64,000 nt of DNA from NCBI GenBank assembly GCA_000227525.2, contig AGIG01000017.1:1-64000 (forward strand). Direction: 5' to 3'. Numbering within the stretch: position 1 is the stretch's first letter; the number at the start of each line of letters is the position of its first letter. A program made the translations under genes and the position numbers. This DNA is from a gamma proteobacterium HIMB30 (GTDB lineage Bacteria; Pseudomonadota; Gammaproteobacteria; Pseudomonadales; Litorivicinaceae). The notes under the pieces were generated by a model. It did not search any database, was not told the DNA's origin, and worked only from the letters and a program-made list of their open reading frames with translations. This document shows positions 17,235 to 25,660 of the stretch, piece by piece.

Positions 17235-18908
17235 ATGGCTGTAGATTTCTTAGGAGCCCTGGGTGCCGGGTCAGACATCGATTCAAAAAGTCTGGTTGAG
17301 TCGCTGGTTGCGGCCGAGCGGCAGCCAAGAGAGGCGTCCCTAAACGCGAAAATTGATGCAGCGGGGGTCGAGATATCAGCGTACGCCGAGGTAGCCAGCG
17401 CGCTCGGGACGCTCACATCGATATTCGAGAGGTTAAACGACGCGTCAGAGTTTCAGTCGGCTACCCTCTCCGTTGCGGGCAACAAAACCTCGGAGGGCGG
17501 CGATGCCTTCACTGCGACGCTTGGGAGCGGCGCTTCTAGTGGTACCTCATCGTCGATTAGGGTGACCGCGCTGGCGCAGACTGAGCGTTGGATATCTTCG
17601 GGCGTAGACGCGTCGGACACTGAGCTTAATAACGGTAACGCGTTTACCGTGAGCCTCTCTGGAGCCCCGGAAACTTTTTTGTCGTCCGCCATTGATCCGT
17701 CTACAGATCAGATCTCAAAAACGGCACACGGATTTCAGACAGGTGACGTGCTGTATTATGAGGACAACGGGAGTGCGATCGGGGGGCTGACCACCAAGAC
17801 CAATTATTATGTGGTCCGTATAGATGACGATACCTTCAAGCTGGCCGCGTCTGGAAGCGATGCCGAGGCCGGGACGGTGATCGATCTCACTACCGCGGGG
17901 AACGATTCTCAGACATTCAAAACTAATCATGAGATATCGCTAGATGCGGGAGCGACGATTACAGATGTCGTAGCGGCGATTAACGCTGGGTCCGATCTCG
18001 CAACCGCAACATTGGTGGATCGAGGAAGTGGCGCCGGATCCGAGCGCTACGTGATCTCGGTAGAGGGAAGTACTGGGGCCGAAAACGTATTCTCCGTTTC
18101 CACCACGGCGTCCGCGGGTGTCTACGCAAATTTCACGAATTCCCAAGACGCGTCTGATGCGCAGGTAACTGTGAACGGTGTCTCTATTCTGAGACCGAGC
18201 AATGTTATTGATGATGTTATTGACGGGATAACACTCAACCTTTTTGGGGTCAGTGCCTCGGATGGCAGGGTAGCGGTTGGTCGAACTACTGAGGTTGTGG
18301 AGAATAATATTCGAGACCTTGTGGCAGCCTATAACACCATGAAGTCATCATTTGACCAGTTGGCAGATCCGGACAGCACCGGTGATTTTGGGGGTGTCTT
18401 CGCCGGCAATACTAGTTTTCGCTTGATCCAGGATACCGTACAGTCAATCTTTCTCAATCCGTCATCTACAGCGACCGACAACCTTACATATTTCTCTGAC
18501 ATCGGAATCTCGTTTACCCGGACCGGACTGCTTGAGATCAATGATCAGCGATTAAGTGCTGCCCTCAATAATAATTTCGATGAGCTTGTTACGCTCTTCT
18601 CGGCAGATACAGATAACCAAACTAAGTTTGGACAAGCAGACCGTGGGATAGCCGGAGATGCGATTATCACACTAGATGAAATTCTTGCTCGAGATGGCAT
18701 CATTCTTACGCAGTCAGCGGGCTTAGAGACCAGGGTTGCAGACTACCAAGAGAAATTAGAGGACCTAGATCGTAGAATGAGGCAAGTCCAGGAGCGATAT
18801 CTAGCCCAATTCACCGCAATGGAAACCGCGATTGATCAACTCAACTCTACGAAAGACTATCTCAAGACAGCGCTCGAAGGCCTACCATTCAACAATAAAA
18901 ATAAGTAG
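17235..18908 (+). CDS. fliD: Filament cap protein FliD (HAP2)
   Basis: FliD sits at the filament tip and folds each exported flagellin into place. The product has 557 residues (often ~450-480). The N-terminus has 'LGAGSDIDSKSLVESLVAAE' and the C-terminus 'QVQERYLAQFTAMETAIDQL' followed by a short tail ending GLPF, both diagnostic. A GGGGGA ribosome site precedes the ATG. A ~69-residue module shared with the giant flagellin and hook protein interrupts the D3-type domain between 'AFTVSLSGAPETF' and 'EISLDAGATITDVVAAIN'. The usual downstream chaperone genes fliS and fliT are not present. Confidence 0.95.
   Translation: MAVDFLGALGAGSDIDSKSLVESLVAAERQPREASLNAKIDAAGVEISAYAEVASALGTLTSIFERLNDASEFQSATLSVAGNKTSEGGDAFTATLGSGASSGTSSSIRVTALAQTERWISSGVDASDTELNNGNAFTVSLSGAPETFLSSAIDPSTDQISKTAHGFQTGDVLYYEDNGSAIGGLTTKTNYYVVRIDDDTFKLAASGSDAEAGTVIDLTTAGNDSQTFKTNHEISLDAGATITDVVAAINAGSDLATATLVDRGSGAGSERYVISVEGSTGAENVFSVSTTASAGVYANFTNSQDASDAQVTVNGVSILRPSNVIDDVIDGITLNLFGVSASDGRVAVGRTTEVVENNIRDLVAAYNTMKSSFDQLADPDSTGDFGGVFAGNTSFRLIQDTVQSIFLNPSSTATDNLTYFSDIGISFTRTGLLEINDQRLSAALNNNFDELVTLFSADTDNQTKFGQADRGIAGDAIITLDEILARDGIILTQSAGLETRVADYQEKLEDLDRRMRQVQERYLAQFTAMETAIDQLNSTKDYLKTALEGLPFNNKNK
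17712..17918 (+). repeat. Shared flagellar beta-module, FliD copy
   Basis: This copy has 69 residues, beginning 'ISKTAHGFQTGDVLYYEDNG' with 'GGLTTKTNYYVVRIDDDTFK' and ending ...DSQTF. It is inserted in a FliD domain whose flanks (FTVSLSG and ISLDAGATITDVV) are normally close together in FliD-like and flagellin-like domains. Confidence 0.82.
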
Positions 18909-18915
18909 GGTGCTC

Positions 18916-18942
18916 TAAAGGTTTCCGGATTACATCCGATTG
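18916..18942 (+). promoter_or_regulatory. Sigma-28 (FliA) promoter for flaG and sulfotransferase
   Basis: TAAAGGTT, 11 nt, TCCGATTG matches the FliA consensus with exact spacing. It lies in the 67-nt gap between fliD and flaG, 34 nt before the flaG ATG. The downstream sulfotransferase gene (19467) follows flaG after 41 nt and would share this transcript. Confidence 0.78.
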
Positions 18943-18975
18943 ACCCACTAAATGGTTTTTTTTTGGGGATCAGGC

Positions 18976-19425
18976 ATGTCAGAAGACAAGCTCTCAGTGC
19001 AAGTAAACGTCCCGCCGCCGGTCGAGCCTCGCCCGGCGCCAGAGCGCGTTCGCCCCGAAAAAATTGAAAAAGCGGCCTCGGCCGAGAGGCCAGTTGCCGA
19101 TAAAAAGCCGGTCGCCGAGCTTAGGATTGACCCGGTCGACGACATTCAGCGTATCGAAAGTATCGGTGATCGTGGGCTGGAGATAGCCGCGGACACGTTC
19201 TCGATCGACCGGATCAAAGAGAAGGTGCAGGAGCTAGAGGCAGCACTGCCGAAGGCTTCTAATTCATTAGTGTTTTCTGTGGACGAGGTGCTGAATCGTC
19301 CAGTGATTACCGTTGTTGATAAAAAATCGGGCGACGTTGTCCGGACCCTTCCGTCGGATGAGGTGATCCGGGTGGTCCACAACATCGAGCGGATGAAGGG
19401 CATCCTATTCGAGGGTAAGTCCTAG
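18976..19425 (+). CDS. flaG: FlaG-family flagellar protein
   Basis: FlaG proteins influence filament length in polar flagellates; the mechanism is not settled. This product has 149 residues from the ATG at 18976, chosen over an upstream start because a GGGGATCAGG ribosome region precedes it and the sigma-28 site lies upstream. The first ~55 residues are Pro/Glu/Lys-rich ('VPPPVEPRPAPERVRPEKIE') and probably disordered. The C-terminal half has the family core 'LVFSVDEVLNRPVITVVDKK' and 'GDVVRTLPSDEVIRVV'. It sits directly after fliD, the usual place. Confidence 0.9.
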   Translation: MSEDKLSVQVNVPPPVEPRPAPERVRPEKIEKAASAERPVADKKPVAELRIDPVDDIQRIESIGDRGLEIAADTFSIDRIKEKVQELEAALPKASNSLVFSVDEVLNRPVITVVDKKSGDVVRTLPSDEVIRVVHNIERMKGILFEGKS

Positions 19426-19466
19426 ACCCGCTGACTGGCCCCAGCCTAATTGGGTGATAAATTCAA

Positions 19467-20486
19467 GTGAAAACGTTCCCAGGGGGGTCGGTGGAAACAG
19501 AGGTTATCGTCCACACCGGGATGGCCAAGTGCATGTCTACGACTCTCCAAAACCTGTGGGGCAACGCGAGCGGCTACGCGCTTGGCATGCTCGAAGCGCC
19601 CAACACTCGGATTGAAGATATCATCATCGAACACAACGGAGACCGCCAGGCCCTGCGGCGACTGCTCGGTTCATCGAGCATCACGTTTGATGTTACGAAG
19701 GACAAGGTAAATGTTTTTAGCTCAGAGGGTATTTCTAACGCCTTCAATGGACGCTCCGGTCATGCACGTTTTCAGTCGGTGAAGCAGGATATGTTTGCAT
19801 CGATCCTCTCAAGGCAGTCAGAGACGCTCTTCTTTGTGGTACGGGACCCGGTTCAGTGGGTCCGCTCGATCTACGCCCAACACCTCCGTGAGGGGGGTAC
19901 TCTGGACCTTGCCGACTACCTCGACGAGCACCGCGGTTTCTTGCTAGAGACCCTCAATCTCGAAAAGACGTTAGCCACCTGGGCGAGGTACGGATTCAAA
20001 ATATTGGTCCTCCCCCTAGAACTCTCGTCTCGGATGGAAGAGTTTTGGGGACTCTATGAGAAGTATCTAGGAATCTCCAGACCTCATAGGCGGTCAGATG
20101 CAGCGCTCAGCCAGACCGCGGAGAATCGGACACTCTACGAACGGTTACCAGCACAGAAAGTCCTTAATGGGGCTATGAGGCTGCTCATCGAAGGCGCCCA
20201 AAACGAGCCGCTAACCCCCGACCAAATGCACTCCGCGATGGACCTTGTGCGGGTTCTTGGTACTAGGACTGGGGTGGATAATATGACCGACGAGCAGTTC
20301 AACCGGCTGTGTCGGCTTATTAATCCAGAGTCACTGGTTGAGGTAGATCTTTTATTTGACGTGGGCCTGATCGAGGCGTTTGTGAGTAGACACATAGAAA
20401 AGTACTTTATTCCAGTCGCTAGCGACTTCTGCCCGCCAGAGTGTCGGTCTGTTATTGACGGCTACTCTACGAAACCTGCCGGGTAG
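19467..20486 (+). CDS. Sulfotransferase, flagellar-operon associated
   Basis: This is a predicted PAPS-dependent sulfotransferase of 339 residues. The 5'-phosphosulfate-binding loop is 'HTGMAKCMSTTL' (about residues 16-27) and the 3'-phosphate-binding segment is 'VVRDPVQWVRSIYA' (about 124-137), with the expected Arg-Asp-Pro and Ser. The rest is unfamiliar. The GTG at 19467 is the longest start; another GTG at 19491 lies behind a purine-rich AGGGGGG run and may be used. The gene shares the flaG sigma-28 transcript, so its acceptor is probably the flagellum or its glycan. That acceptor is inference; exopolysaccharide or another protein is possible. Confidence 0.78.
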   Translation: MKTFPGGSVETEVIVHTGMAKCMSTTLQNLWGNASGYALGMLEAPNTRIEDIIIEHNGDRQALRRLLGSSSITFDVTKDKVNVFSSEGISNAFNGRSGHARFQSVKQDMFASILSRQSETLFFVVRDPVQWVRSIYAQHLREGGTLDLADYLDEHRGFLLETLNLEKTLATWARYGFKILVLPLELSSRMEEFWGLYEKYLGISRPHRRSDAALSQTAENRTLYERLPAQKVLNGAMRLLIEGAQNEPLTPDQMHSAMDLVRVLGTRTGVDNMTDEQFNRLCRLINPESLVEVDLLFDVGLIEAFVSRHIEKYFIPVASDFCPPECRSVIDGYSTKPAG

Positions 20487-20561
20487 CGCTAGGACCTCGA
20501 GCCTCTTGGGTGTGTAGGTTTTGCTCCTAGGTAATAGCTCAAGAAATGTGACGTAGTCGCC

Positions 20562-20588
20562 TCAATTTTTTGATAGGACGACCGATAA
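20562..20588 (+). promoter_or_regulatory. Sigma-28 (FliA) promoter for TPR-sulfotransferase
   Basis: TCAATTTT, 11 nt, ACCGATAA matches the FliA consensus (13 of 16 positions, exact spacing, nearly perfect -10). It lies in the 203-nt gap between the two sulfotransferase genes, about 100 nt before the ATG at 20690. Confidence 0.75.
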
Positions 20589-20689
20589 TTTAATAGTTCG
20601 GAAGGCCCTGCCTTGGGCTCCCTAACGTATGAACAGTTGCTACCAGTTTGGGACCGGGCGGCTACTCAGTCGTCGTAAAGAGGAAAGAC

Positions 20690-22543
20690 ATGCCGAACCA
20701 GGCGCTCAGAGAAAATAACCAGCACACAGCCTCCCGTAATGTAGGGGTTTGGGGACCGAAGGAGGTAGCCGAGATCCTTCTCGGGCAAGACTCCCTGGGA
20801 ACCGAGTGCGAGACGGTTTTGCGTGCGCTGTTTACCACGGGCCAATTCTCGGAGCTACGTGACCTGGTTGATCGGCTACTTGCCAAGTTCTCTGACTCGT
20901 TCTTTCTGAATAACCTCGCAGGTGCGACCTACAGCCAGCTCGGTCAATACAGTCAGGCCGAGGTTTGCTACCGTTCGTGTGTGGGTCTGAGTCCCTCTGA
21001 CGCGGTCAGCTACTACAACCTGGGGACGTCCCAGCTTGCCCAGCACAAGAATGATGAGGCAAGACGAAGCCTCGAGACCGCCTGCGGGCTGAAGGCAGAC
21101 TACGCCCACGCATTGAACAGTCTCGGCATCGTGCAAAAGATCCAGAAGGACTTCCAGTCGGCCGTTACAAGTTTCTCCTCGGCGGTAAAGGCGAAGCCTG
21201 ATTTTTACATGGCCCTCGTCAACCGTGGGGCCACTGTGGCGATGATCGGCGATACGGACGGTGCGCTCAGAGATCTTGAAGAAGCGATCAGCGTGTCGCC
21301 CGGTACCGGTCTGGCGTACAGAAACATGGGCGCTATTTATATGCAGGCCGGTGACGTCGATTCCGCGATTAAGAGCTTCAAAAAAGCGGTCGAGTGCGAC
21401 CCAGCAGATTTTGAGAGCCTGTGCGGTCTCGGAAACGGGCTCAAGGCACTCGGGAAATCCGATCAGGCGGTTGAAAGCTACAAGAAAGCAATCAGCGTGA
21501 ACCCTAATTACATCAAGGCCCACAAGAATCTGAGTGCGATACATCTTTATGAGCCTGGAGACCATTATCTCCAAATCCTTGAGGACCTGGACAACTCGGC
21601 GGTAGCAAAAGGCTACGATCTCTGCGAGCTTAGTTTTGCCCTGGCAAAGGCACACGAAGATACGGCTGAGATTGAGAAGGCATTCGGTTATCTGCGTCGA
21701 GGTAATGCGTGCCGTAAGCGGATGCTTGGGTACGAAATCGAACAGGACCGGCGACTGTTTTCGTTGCTCCGATCTGCGCAGCCGTCTCTCGCGGACGCGA
21801 CTCTCGACGTCAAAGCTGGCGACGGTGAGCCGATCCCTATATTTATCGTGGGTATGCCCAGATCGGGCACTACCTTGGCCGAGCAGATCATCTCGGGGCA
21901 CTCGGCTGTGACGGGCGGGGGCGAGCTCCCCTTGGTCGATAAGCTTGGAAAGCGTCTCGCGACGGATCCCGGTCCGAACCTAGGTGAGGAGCTGGTGGGC
22001 TTCAGACGACAGTACCTCGAGGAGCTACAAAAATTGTCGGGTGGTCGTCGCTTCGTGACCGACAAGATGCCTCACAACTTCAGGTACCTGTCCCTAATCC
22101 TGGCGGCGTTCCCCGAGGCTAAGCTCGTGCACGTGACCCGTGACCCAGCCGCGACCTGCTGGTCGAACTACAAGTCACTGTTTCCCGCCACAGACCTGGG
22201 CTACTCTAATGACCTCGATGACCTGGTCTCGTACTACCGTCTATACACCGATCTGATGCGACTCTGGGACACCTGCTACCCGGGATCAATTTACCACCTG
22301 GATTACGACCGGCTGACAGAGGACCCGCAGACGCATATAGGTCGACTGCTAGAGACTCTGGATCTCCCACCAGAGGCCCCGTGCCTGTCACCCCACCTTA
22401 ACAGAAGGCCGGTGCTGACCCGTTCGGATTCCCAAGTCCGCCGGCCGATCTACAAAAACAGCTCCTCTGCGTGGAGGGTCTACCAAGATCACCTTGGGGG
22501 CACATTCGATACCCTCGAAGGGTTTAGCTCTAGTAGCCGGTGA
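20690..22543 (+). CDS. TPR-repeat sulfotransferase fusion
   Basis: This 617-residue protein has tetratricopeptide repeats (about residues 60-290; e.g. 'DFESLCGLGNGLKALGKSDQ') fused to a C-terminal sulfotransferase. The PAPS loop reads 'PIFIVGMPRSGTTLAEQIIS' (about 382-401). The 3'-phosphate site reads 'VHVTRDPAATCWSNYKS' (about 480-496). The ATG at 20690 is preceded by AGAGGAAA; an upstream in-frame start lacks this. TPR arms usually grip a protein partner, so the acceptor may be a protein or glycoprotein. Position between flagellin genes and a sigma-28 promoter point to flagellin. The domain resembles Sulfotransfer_3, the group that includes tyrosylprotein sulfotransferases. Acceptor identity is inference. 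Confidence 0.85.
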   Translation: MPNQALRENNQHTASRNVGVWGPKEVAEILLGQDSLGTECETVLRALFTTGQFSELRDLVDRLLAKFSDSFFLNNLAGATYSQLGQYSQAEVCYRSCVGLSPSDAVSYYNLGTSQLAQHKNDEARRSLETACGLKADYAHALNSLGIVQKIQKDFQSAVTSFSSAVKAKPDFYMALVNRGATVAMIGDTDGALRDLEEAISVSPGTGLAYRNMGAIYMQAGDVDSAIKSFKKAVECDPADFESLCGLGNGLKALGKSDQAVESYKKAISVNPNYIKAHKNLSAIHLYEPGDHYLQILEDLDNSAVAKGYDLCELSFALAKAHEDTAEIEKAFGYLRRGNACRKRMLGYEIEQDRRLFSLLRSAQPSLADATLDVKAGDGEPIPIFIVGMPRSGTTLAEQIISGHSAVTGGGELPLVDKLGKRLATDPGPNLGEELVGFRRQYLEELQKLSGGRRFVTDKMPHNFRYLSLILAAFPEAKLVHVTRDPAATCWSNYKSLFPATDLGYSNDLDDLVSYYRLYTDLMRLWDTCYPGSIYHLDYDRLTEDPQTHIGRLLETLDLPPEAPCLSPHLNRRPVLTRSDSQVRRPIYKNSSSAWRVYQDHLGGTFDTLEGFSSSSR

Positions 22544-22955
22544 TAGGCTCCACAGGACATCAACAGCGTAAGAACCTAGAGCGTAACGCTCCGTAATCGG
22601 AACGGGTCACGTATCTCGAGCCTCATCTAACCTTGTTGCTGTCACCCTGCCCCTACCCACGAGCGGTCGGTCGCTGTTGTGTGTCCCCGCAGTCGGACGC
22701 CAAGACTCGGTCGGTCTTCTGTTATCGAGCGGTGGTAGGGGAGAACATCTTGGCTCGCACCCGTCGGAAACTTCAGCCTTCGTAAGAGCCGTCCTGACAC
22801 CCAAGACCTCACCGAAAAATGCACTTGTGGCAACTCAATACCCCCTCATGGCAATTAATTGTATAAAAGGTTAAAGCTTTCCTCAGATCGGTCGATTTAT
22901 TCCTCAGATCCGGCAAAACGATGCCGGACAGCGAATCCAATAAGAGGGATGAATC
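22544..22955 (+). other. Intergenic region upstream of second flagellin
   Basis: These 412 nt contain no supported gene. The only clear signals are the sigma-28 promoter at 22872-22898 and an AGAGGG ribosome site before the flagellin ATG. The long leader could hold further regulatory sequence, but no hairpin or repeat stood out. Confidence 0.6.
22872..22898 (+). promoter_or_regulatory. Sigma-28 (FliA) promoter for second flagellin
   Basis: TAAAGCTT, 11 nt, GTCGATTT matches the FliA consensus TAAAGTTT-N11-GCCGATAA with exact spacing. It lies 57 nt before the ATG, giving a short normal leader. It contrasts with the sigma-54-type site before the giant flagellin. Confidence 0.82.
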
Positions 22956-25613
22956 ATGGCACTTGTAGTCAACACTAATGTTCCATCAATCGCGTCTCAA
23001 CGCTATCTGATGGAGTCGCGTAAGGAAATGGAGACCGCGATGGAGCGTCTCTCTTCTGGTAAGCGAATCAACTCGGCGGCGGACGACGCTGCTGGTCTTG
23101 CAATCTCGGAGCGGATGAATACTCAGGTCACTGGTCTGAACATGGCGATCCGTAACGCCAATGACGGTATCTCATTGGTCCAGACAGCGGAAGGCGCGAT
23201 GCAGGAAGTCACAGACATGCTGCAGAGGATGCGTGAGCTTTCGCTTCAGGCTGTGCATGGTGTCAACAGCGACACTGACCGCGCGAGCCTAGACTCTGAG
23301 GTCCAGGCGCTGAAGGCAGAAATCGACCGTATCGCGGGCTCGACCACGTTCAACAACATGGCGTTGCTTGACGGGTCCTATGCCGCGACCCTTCAGATCG
23401 GTTACCAGGCAGGTGACACGATCGGACTTGATCTGTCTGCTGTCGACACTGCGTCGCTCGGTCTTAACGTAGACGGGGCGCCTGAGAATGTTGAGACAGC
23501 GAACACGTTGATTTCGAACCGTCTGACAAATACCTTCTACTTCGACGCTGACTTGGATGGTAACTTCACTCAAACCACTTCAGATATTTACTCTCTCGGC
23601 ACCACAGCGGGTTCCGTTGACGCGGCGGGCGTATCTTTCGCTGCCGGCGATATCGAGATTAATGGGCAGGCGCTCGCGGCGTTTGATGCCACATCAGCGG
23701 CGTCTGGAACCGGCCACGATATCTGGGATCTTGTCGATAACATCAACACAAACGTCGACAATGTTGTAGCCTCGGCATTCAACACGGTAGTCGCTAAGAC
23801 GGTCGGTGACGGTGTTGTTACTGAGAACAGTCTGGCGATCAAGGTTGAGTCGATCGGTAAAAATACAGACGCCCATTACCAGCCTGCAGTCTACGTCTCT
23901 GTTGCGGCCTCGTCTAACATGGATGAGTTGGTTGCGAACATCAACCGTGCATTCACCAATGATGAGGTGGTGGCATCTGTTAACTCAGACGGGAAACTGG
24001 TGTTGAGTAACGACACCGGTGCTGCGATCCGGATTCAGGATACGACTGGTACTGATGGGGCCTATGATGGGGCGACCGGTTTTGAGGTAACTGGCGGAAC
24101 AGTCACCGCGACATCTGCGTCTGCGGGTGAGTACGTGAGTTTCCAGGGCTTCCTGAAGCTGCAGTCGACTGACGGTACGGCGATCGAGATCGAGCGCGGT
24201 AATTTGGGTCTGTCATCACCCGGCACAGTCTCAGATCTCAAAAATATTGGTTTTGCTGAGATTAAGGAAGATCCTACAGGATCTAGCTACACTGTCGTGG
24301 GCTCGGCCCTCACCTCGACCAACCTAACTGACACGTTGAGCAAGGACTCGACCACAGGCCAGGCTGACCTCGTAATTAATGGCGTCGACATCTACGATGA
24401 CACAATGTCGGCCGCGTCGAACACTTTCCAAGGCAAGCTTGATCTGATCAACGCGTTTTCTGACGACACCAACGTTGTCGCGTCGGCCTACTACGAGCAG
24501 GTCATCGATACCTCAACTGTCACCTTCGTGACGAATAACACGATATCGATCAACGGAAAGTCGGTTAACTATGGCGCGACGTTGTCCGCTCTGGTGACCA
24601 ACATTAACGCGGTCAAGTCAGACACCGGTGTAACGGCAGAGGCACAGGGCAATAACCTGATCCTCCGTGGCGACGGCGTCCAGAACGTCAACATCGTGAA
24701 CAACAACTACACAGTAGCGTCCTCGGTTGATAACCCATCTGCTGCATTGAAGGCACTGGTCAACTCTACGGCGCACCGCACGGTCACTTTCGCAGCGGCT
24801 GACGTCAAGACCGGGCGGACGTTGTCTCTGCACTTCGAGGCAACAACTGGCCTGACTCAGTTCTCGAGCCAGTCGGTGACACTGAGCTATACTGTCCAGT
24901 CGAGTGATACGCTAGGAACCGTGACACGTAAGTTCTACGACCTGATCCTTGACGATCTGGCGGATACCAACGACCTCGACGCTACGTACTCGATCTCAGA
25001 CTTCATGACGATCGCGTCTGCCTCGGGTACGCTGATATTCCGGTCAGGTTTCTCTGCCGGGTCTGCGGACATCTCGATTGCGGTGACGCAGCTGGATTCG
25101 AGCAAGCGACTGGGCGCATTCATGTCAGCGAACCAGTACGGTGCGCTGAAGCTACAGTCTACAAACGGTAGCCCGATCAGTATCGACTTCGGTGAGTCGG
25201 CCGTGGCGACCGGTGAGGTAGGCCTCGTCGAGATGAACGTGGGCGACACGACTTATGACGTAAACGATCCGACTGCTAACGTGAATTCATACACTGTGTC
25301 TTCAGTGTCCGGAATCAGCGTGGCGACATCGGCGGCCGCGGAAGCTGCGATTGATGCACTGGACGCTGCGTTAGAGACAGTGAACGGTTACCGTGGTGAC
25401 CTCGGTGCGGTCCAGAATCGCCTGAACCACACCGTGTCTAACCTGGCGAACGTAGTCGAAAATACGTCCGCGTCGCAGTCCCGCATCCTCGATGCAGACT
25501 TCGCGGTCGAGGCGGCAGCTCTGGCGCGGGCACAGATCTTGCAGCAAGCGGGTACAGCAATGTTGGCTCAGGCTAATGCGGCTCCGCAGAACGTACTCAG
25601 CTTGCTTGGATAA
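22956..25613 (+). CDS. Second large flagellin (885 aa)
   Basis: This filament subunit starts 'MALVVNTNVPSIASQRYLME', with D1 core 'MERLSSGKRINSAADDAAGL' and C-terminal 'ALARAQILQQAGTAMLAQAN' ending in SLLG. All are canonical flagellin ends. At 885 residues it is also far above normal length, though half the size of the giant flagellin 6 kb upstream. The middle has Flagellin_IN-like pieces ('INAVKSDTGVTAEAQGNNLI') and two related stretches beginning 'LKLQSTDGTAIEIE' and 'LKLQSTNGSPISID'. It does not contain the shared ~70-residue module. It has its own sigma-28 promoter and terminator, so it is monocistronic. Confidence 0.95.
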   Translation: MALVVNTNVPSIASQRYLMESRKEMETAMERLSSGKRINSAADDAAGLAISERMNTQVTGLNMAIRNANDGISLVQTAEGAMQEVTDMLQRMRELSLQAVHGVNSDTDRASLDSEVQALKAEIDRIAGSTTFNNMALLDGSYAATLQIGYQAGDTIGLDLSAVDTASLGLNVDGAPENVETANTLISNRLTNTFYFDADLDGNFTQTTSDIYSLGTTAGSVDAAGVSFAAGDIEINGQALAAFDATSAASGTGHDIWDLVDNINTNVDNVVASAFNTVVAKTVGDGVVTENSLAIKVESIGKNTDAHYQPAVYVSVAASSNMDELVANINRAFTNDEVVASVNSDGKLVLSNDTGAAIRIQDTTGTDGAYDGATGFEVTGGTVTATSASAGEYVSFQGFLKLQSTDGTAIEIERGNLGLSSPGTVSDLKNIGFAEIKEDPTGSSYTVVGSALTSTNLTDTLSKDSTTGQADLVINGVDIYDDTMSAASNTFQGKLDLINAFSDDTNVVASAYYEQVIDTSTVTFVTNNTISINGKSVNYGATLSALVTNINAVKSDTGVTAEAQGNNLILRGDGVQNVNIVNNNYTVASSVDNPSAALKALVNSTAHRTVTFAAADVKTGRTLSLHFEATTGLTQFSSQSVTLSYTVQSSDTLGTVTRKFYDLILDDLADTNDLDATYSISDFMTIASASGTLIFRSGFSAGSADISIAVTQLDSSKRLGAFMSANQYGALKLQSTNGSPISIDFGESAVATGEVGLVEMNVGDTTYDVNDPTANVNSYTVSSVSGISVATSAAAEAAIDALDAALETVNGYRGDLGAVQNRLNHTVSNLANVVENTSASQSRILDADFAVEAAALARAQILQQAGTAMLAQANAAPQNVLSLLG

Positions 25614-25632
25614 ACAAGCCGTTGAGTCTAAG

Positions 25633-25658
25633 AAGGGGCCGCTTGGCCCCTTTTTTTT
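25633..25658 (+). terminator. Rho-independent terminator of second flagellin
   Basis: AAGGGGCC, loop GCTT, GGCCCCTT and then a run of T residues forms a strong G+C-rich hairpin with U-tract, starting 20 nt after the flagellin stop. Because it overlaps the longest possible frame of the next gene, that gene must start downstream of it. Confidence 0.92.
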
Positions 25659-25660
25659 GG

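Noticed and set aside
22843-22862. Sigma-54-like TGGCAATTAATTGT before the second flagellin
   Set aside because: The GG to GT spacing is 9 rather than 10 nt and the -12 GC is missing; the sigma-28 site nearby is far better.
22677-22874. 65-codon frame in the leader of the second flagellin
   Set aside because: It spans the -35 of the sigma-28 promoter, has no ribosome site and reads like random sequence.
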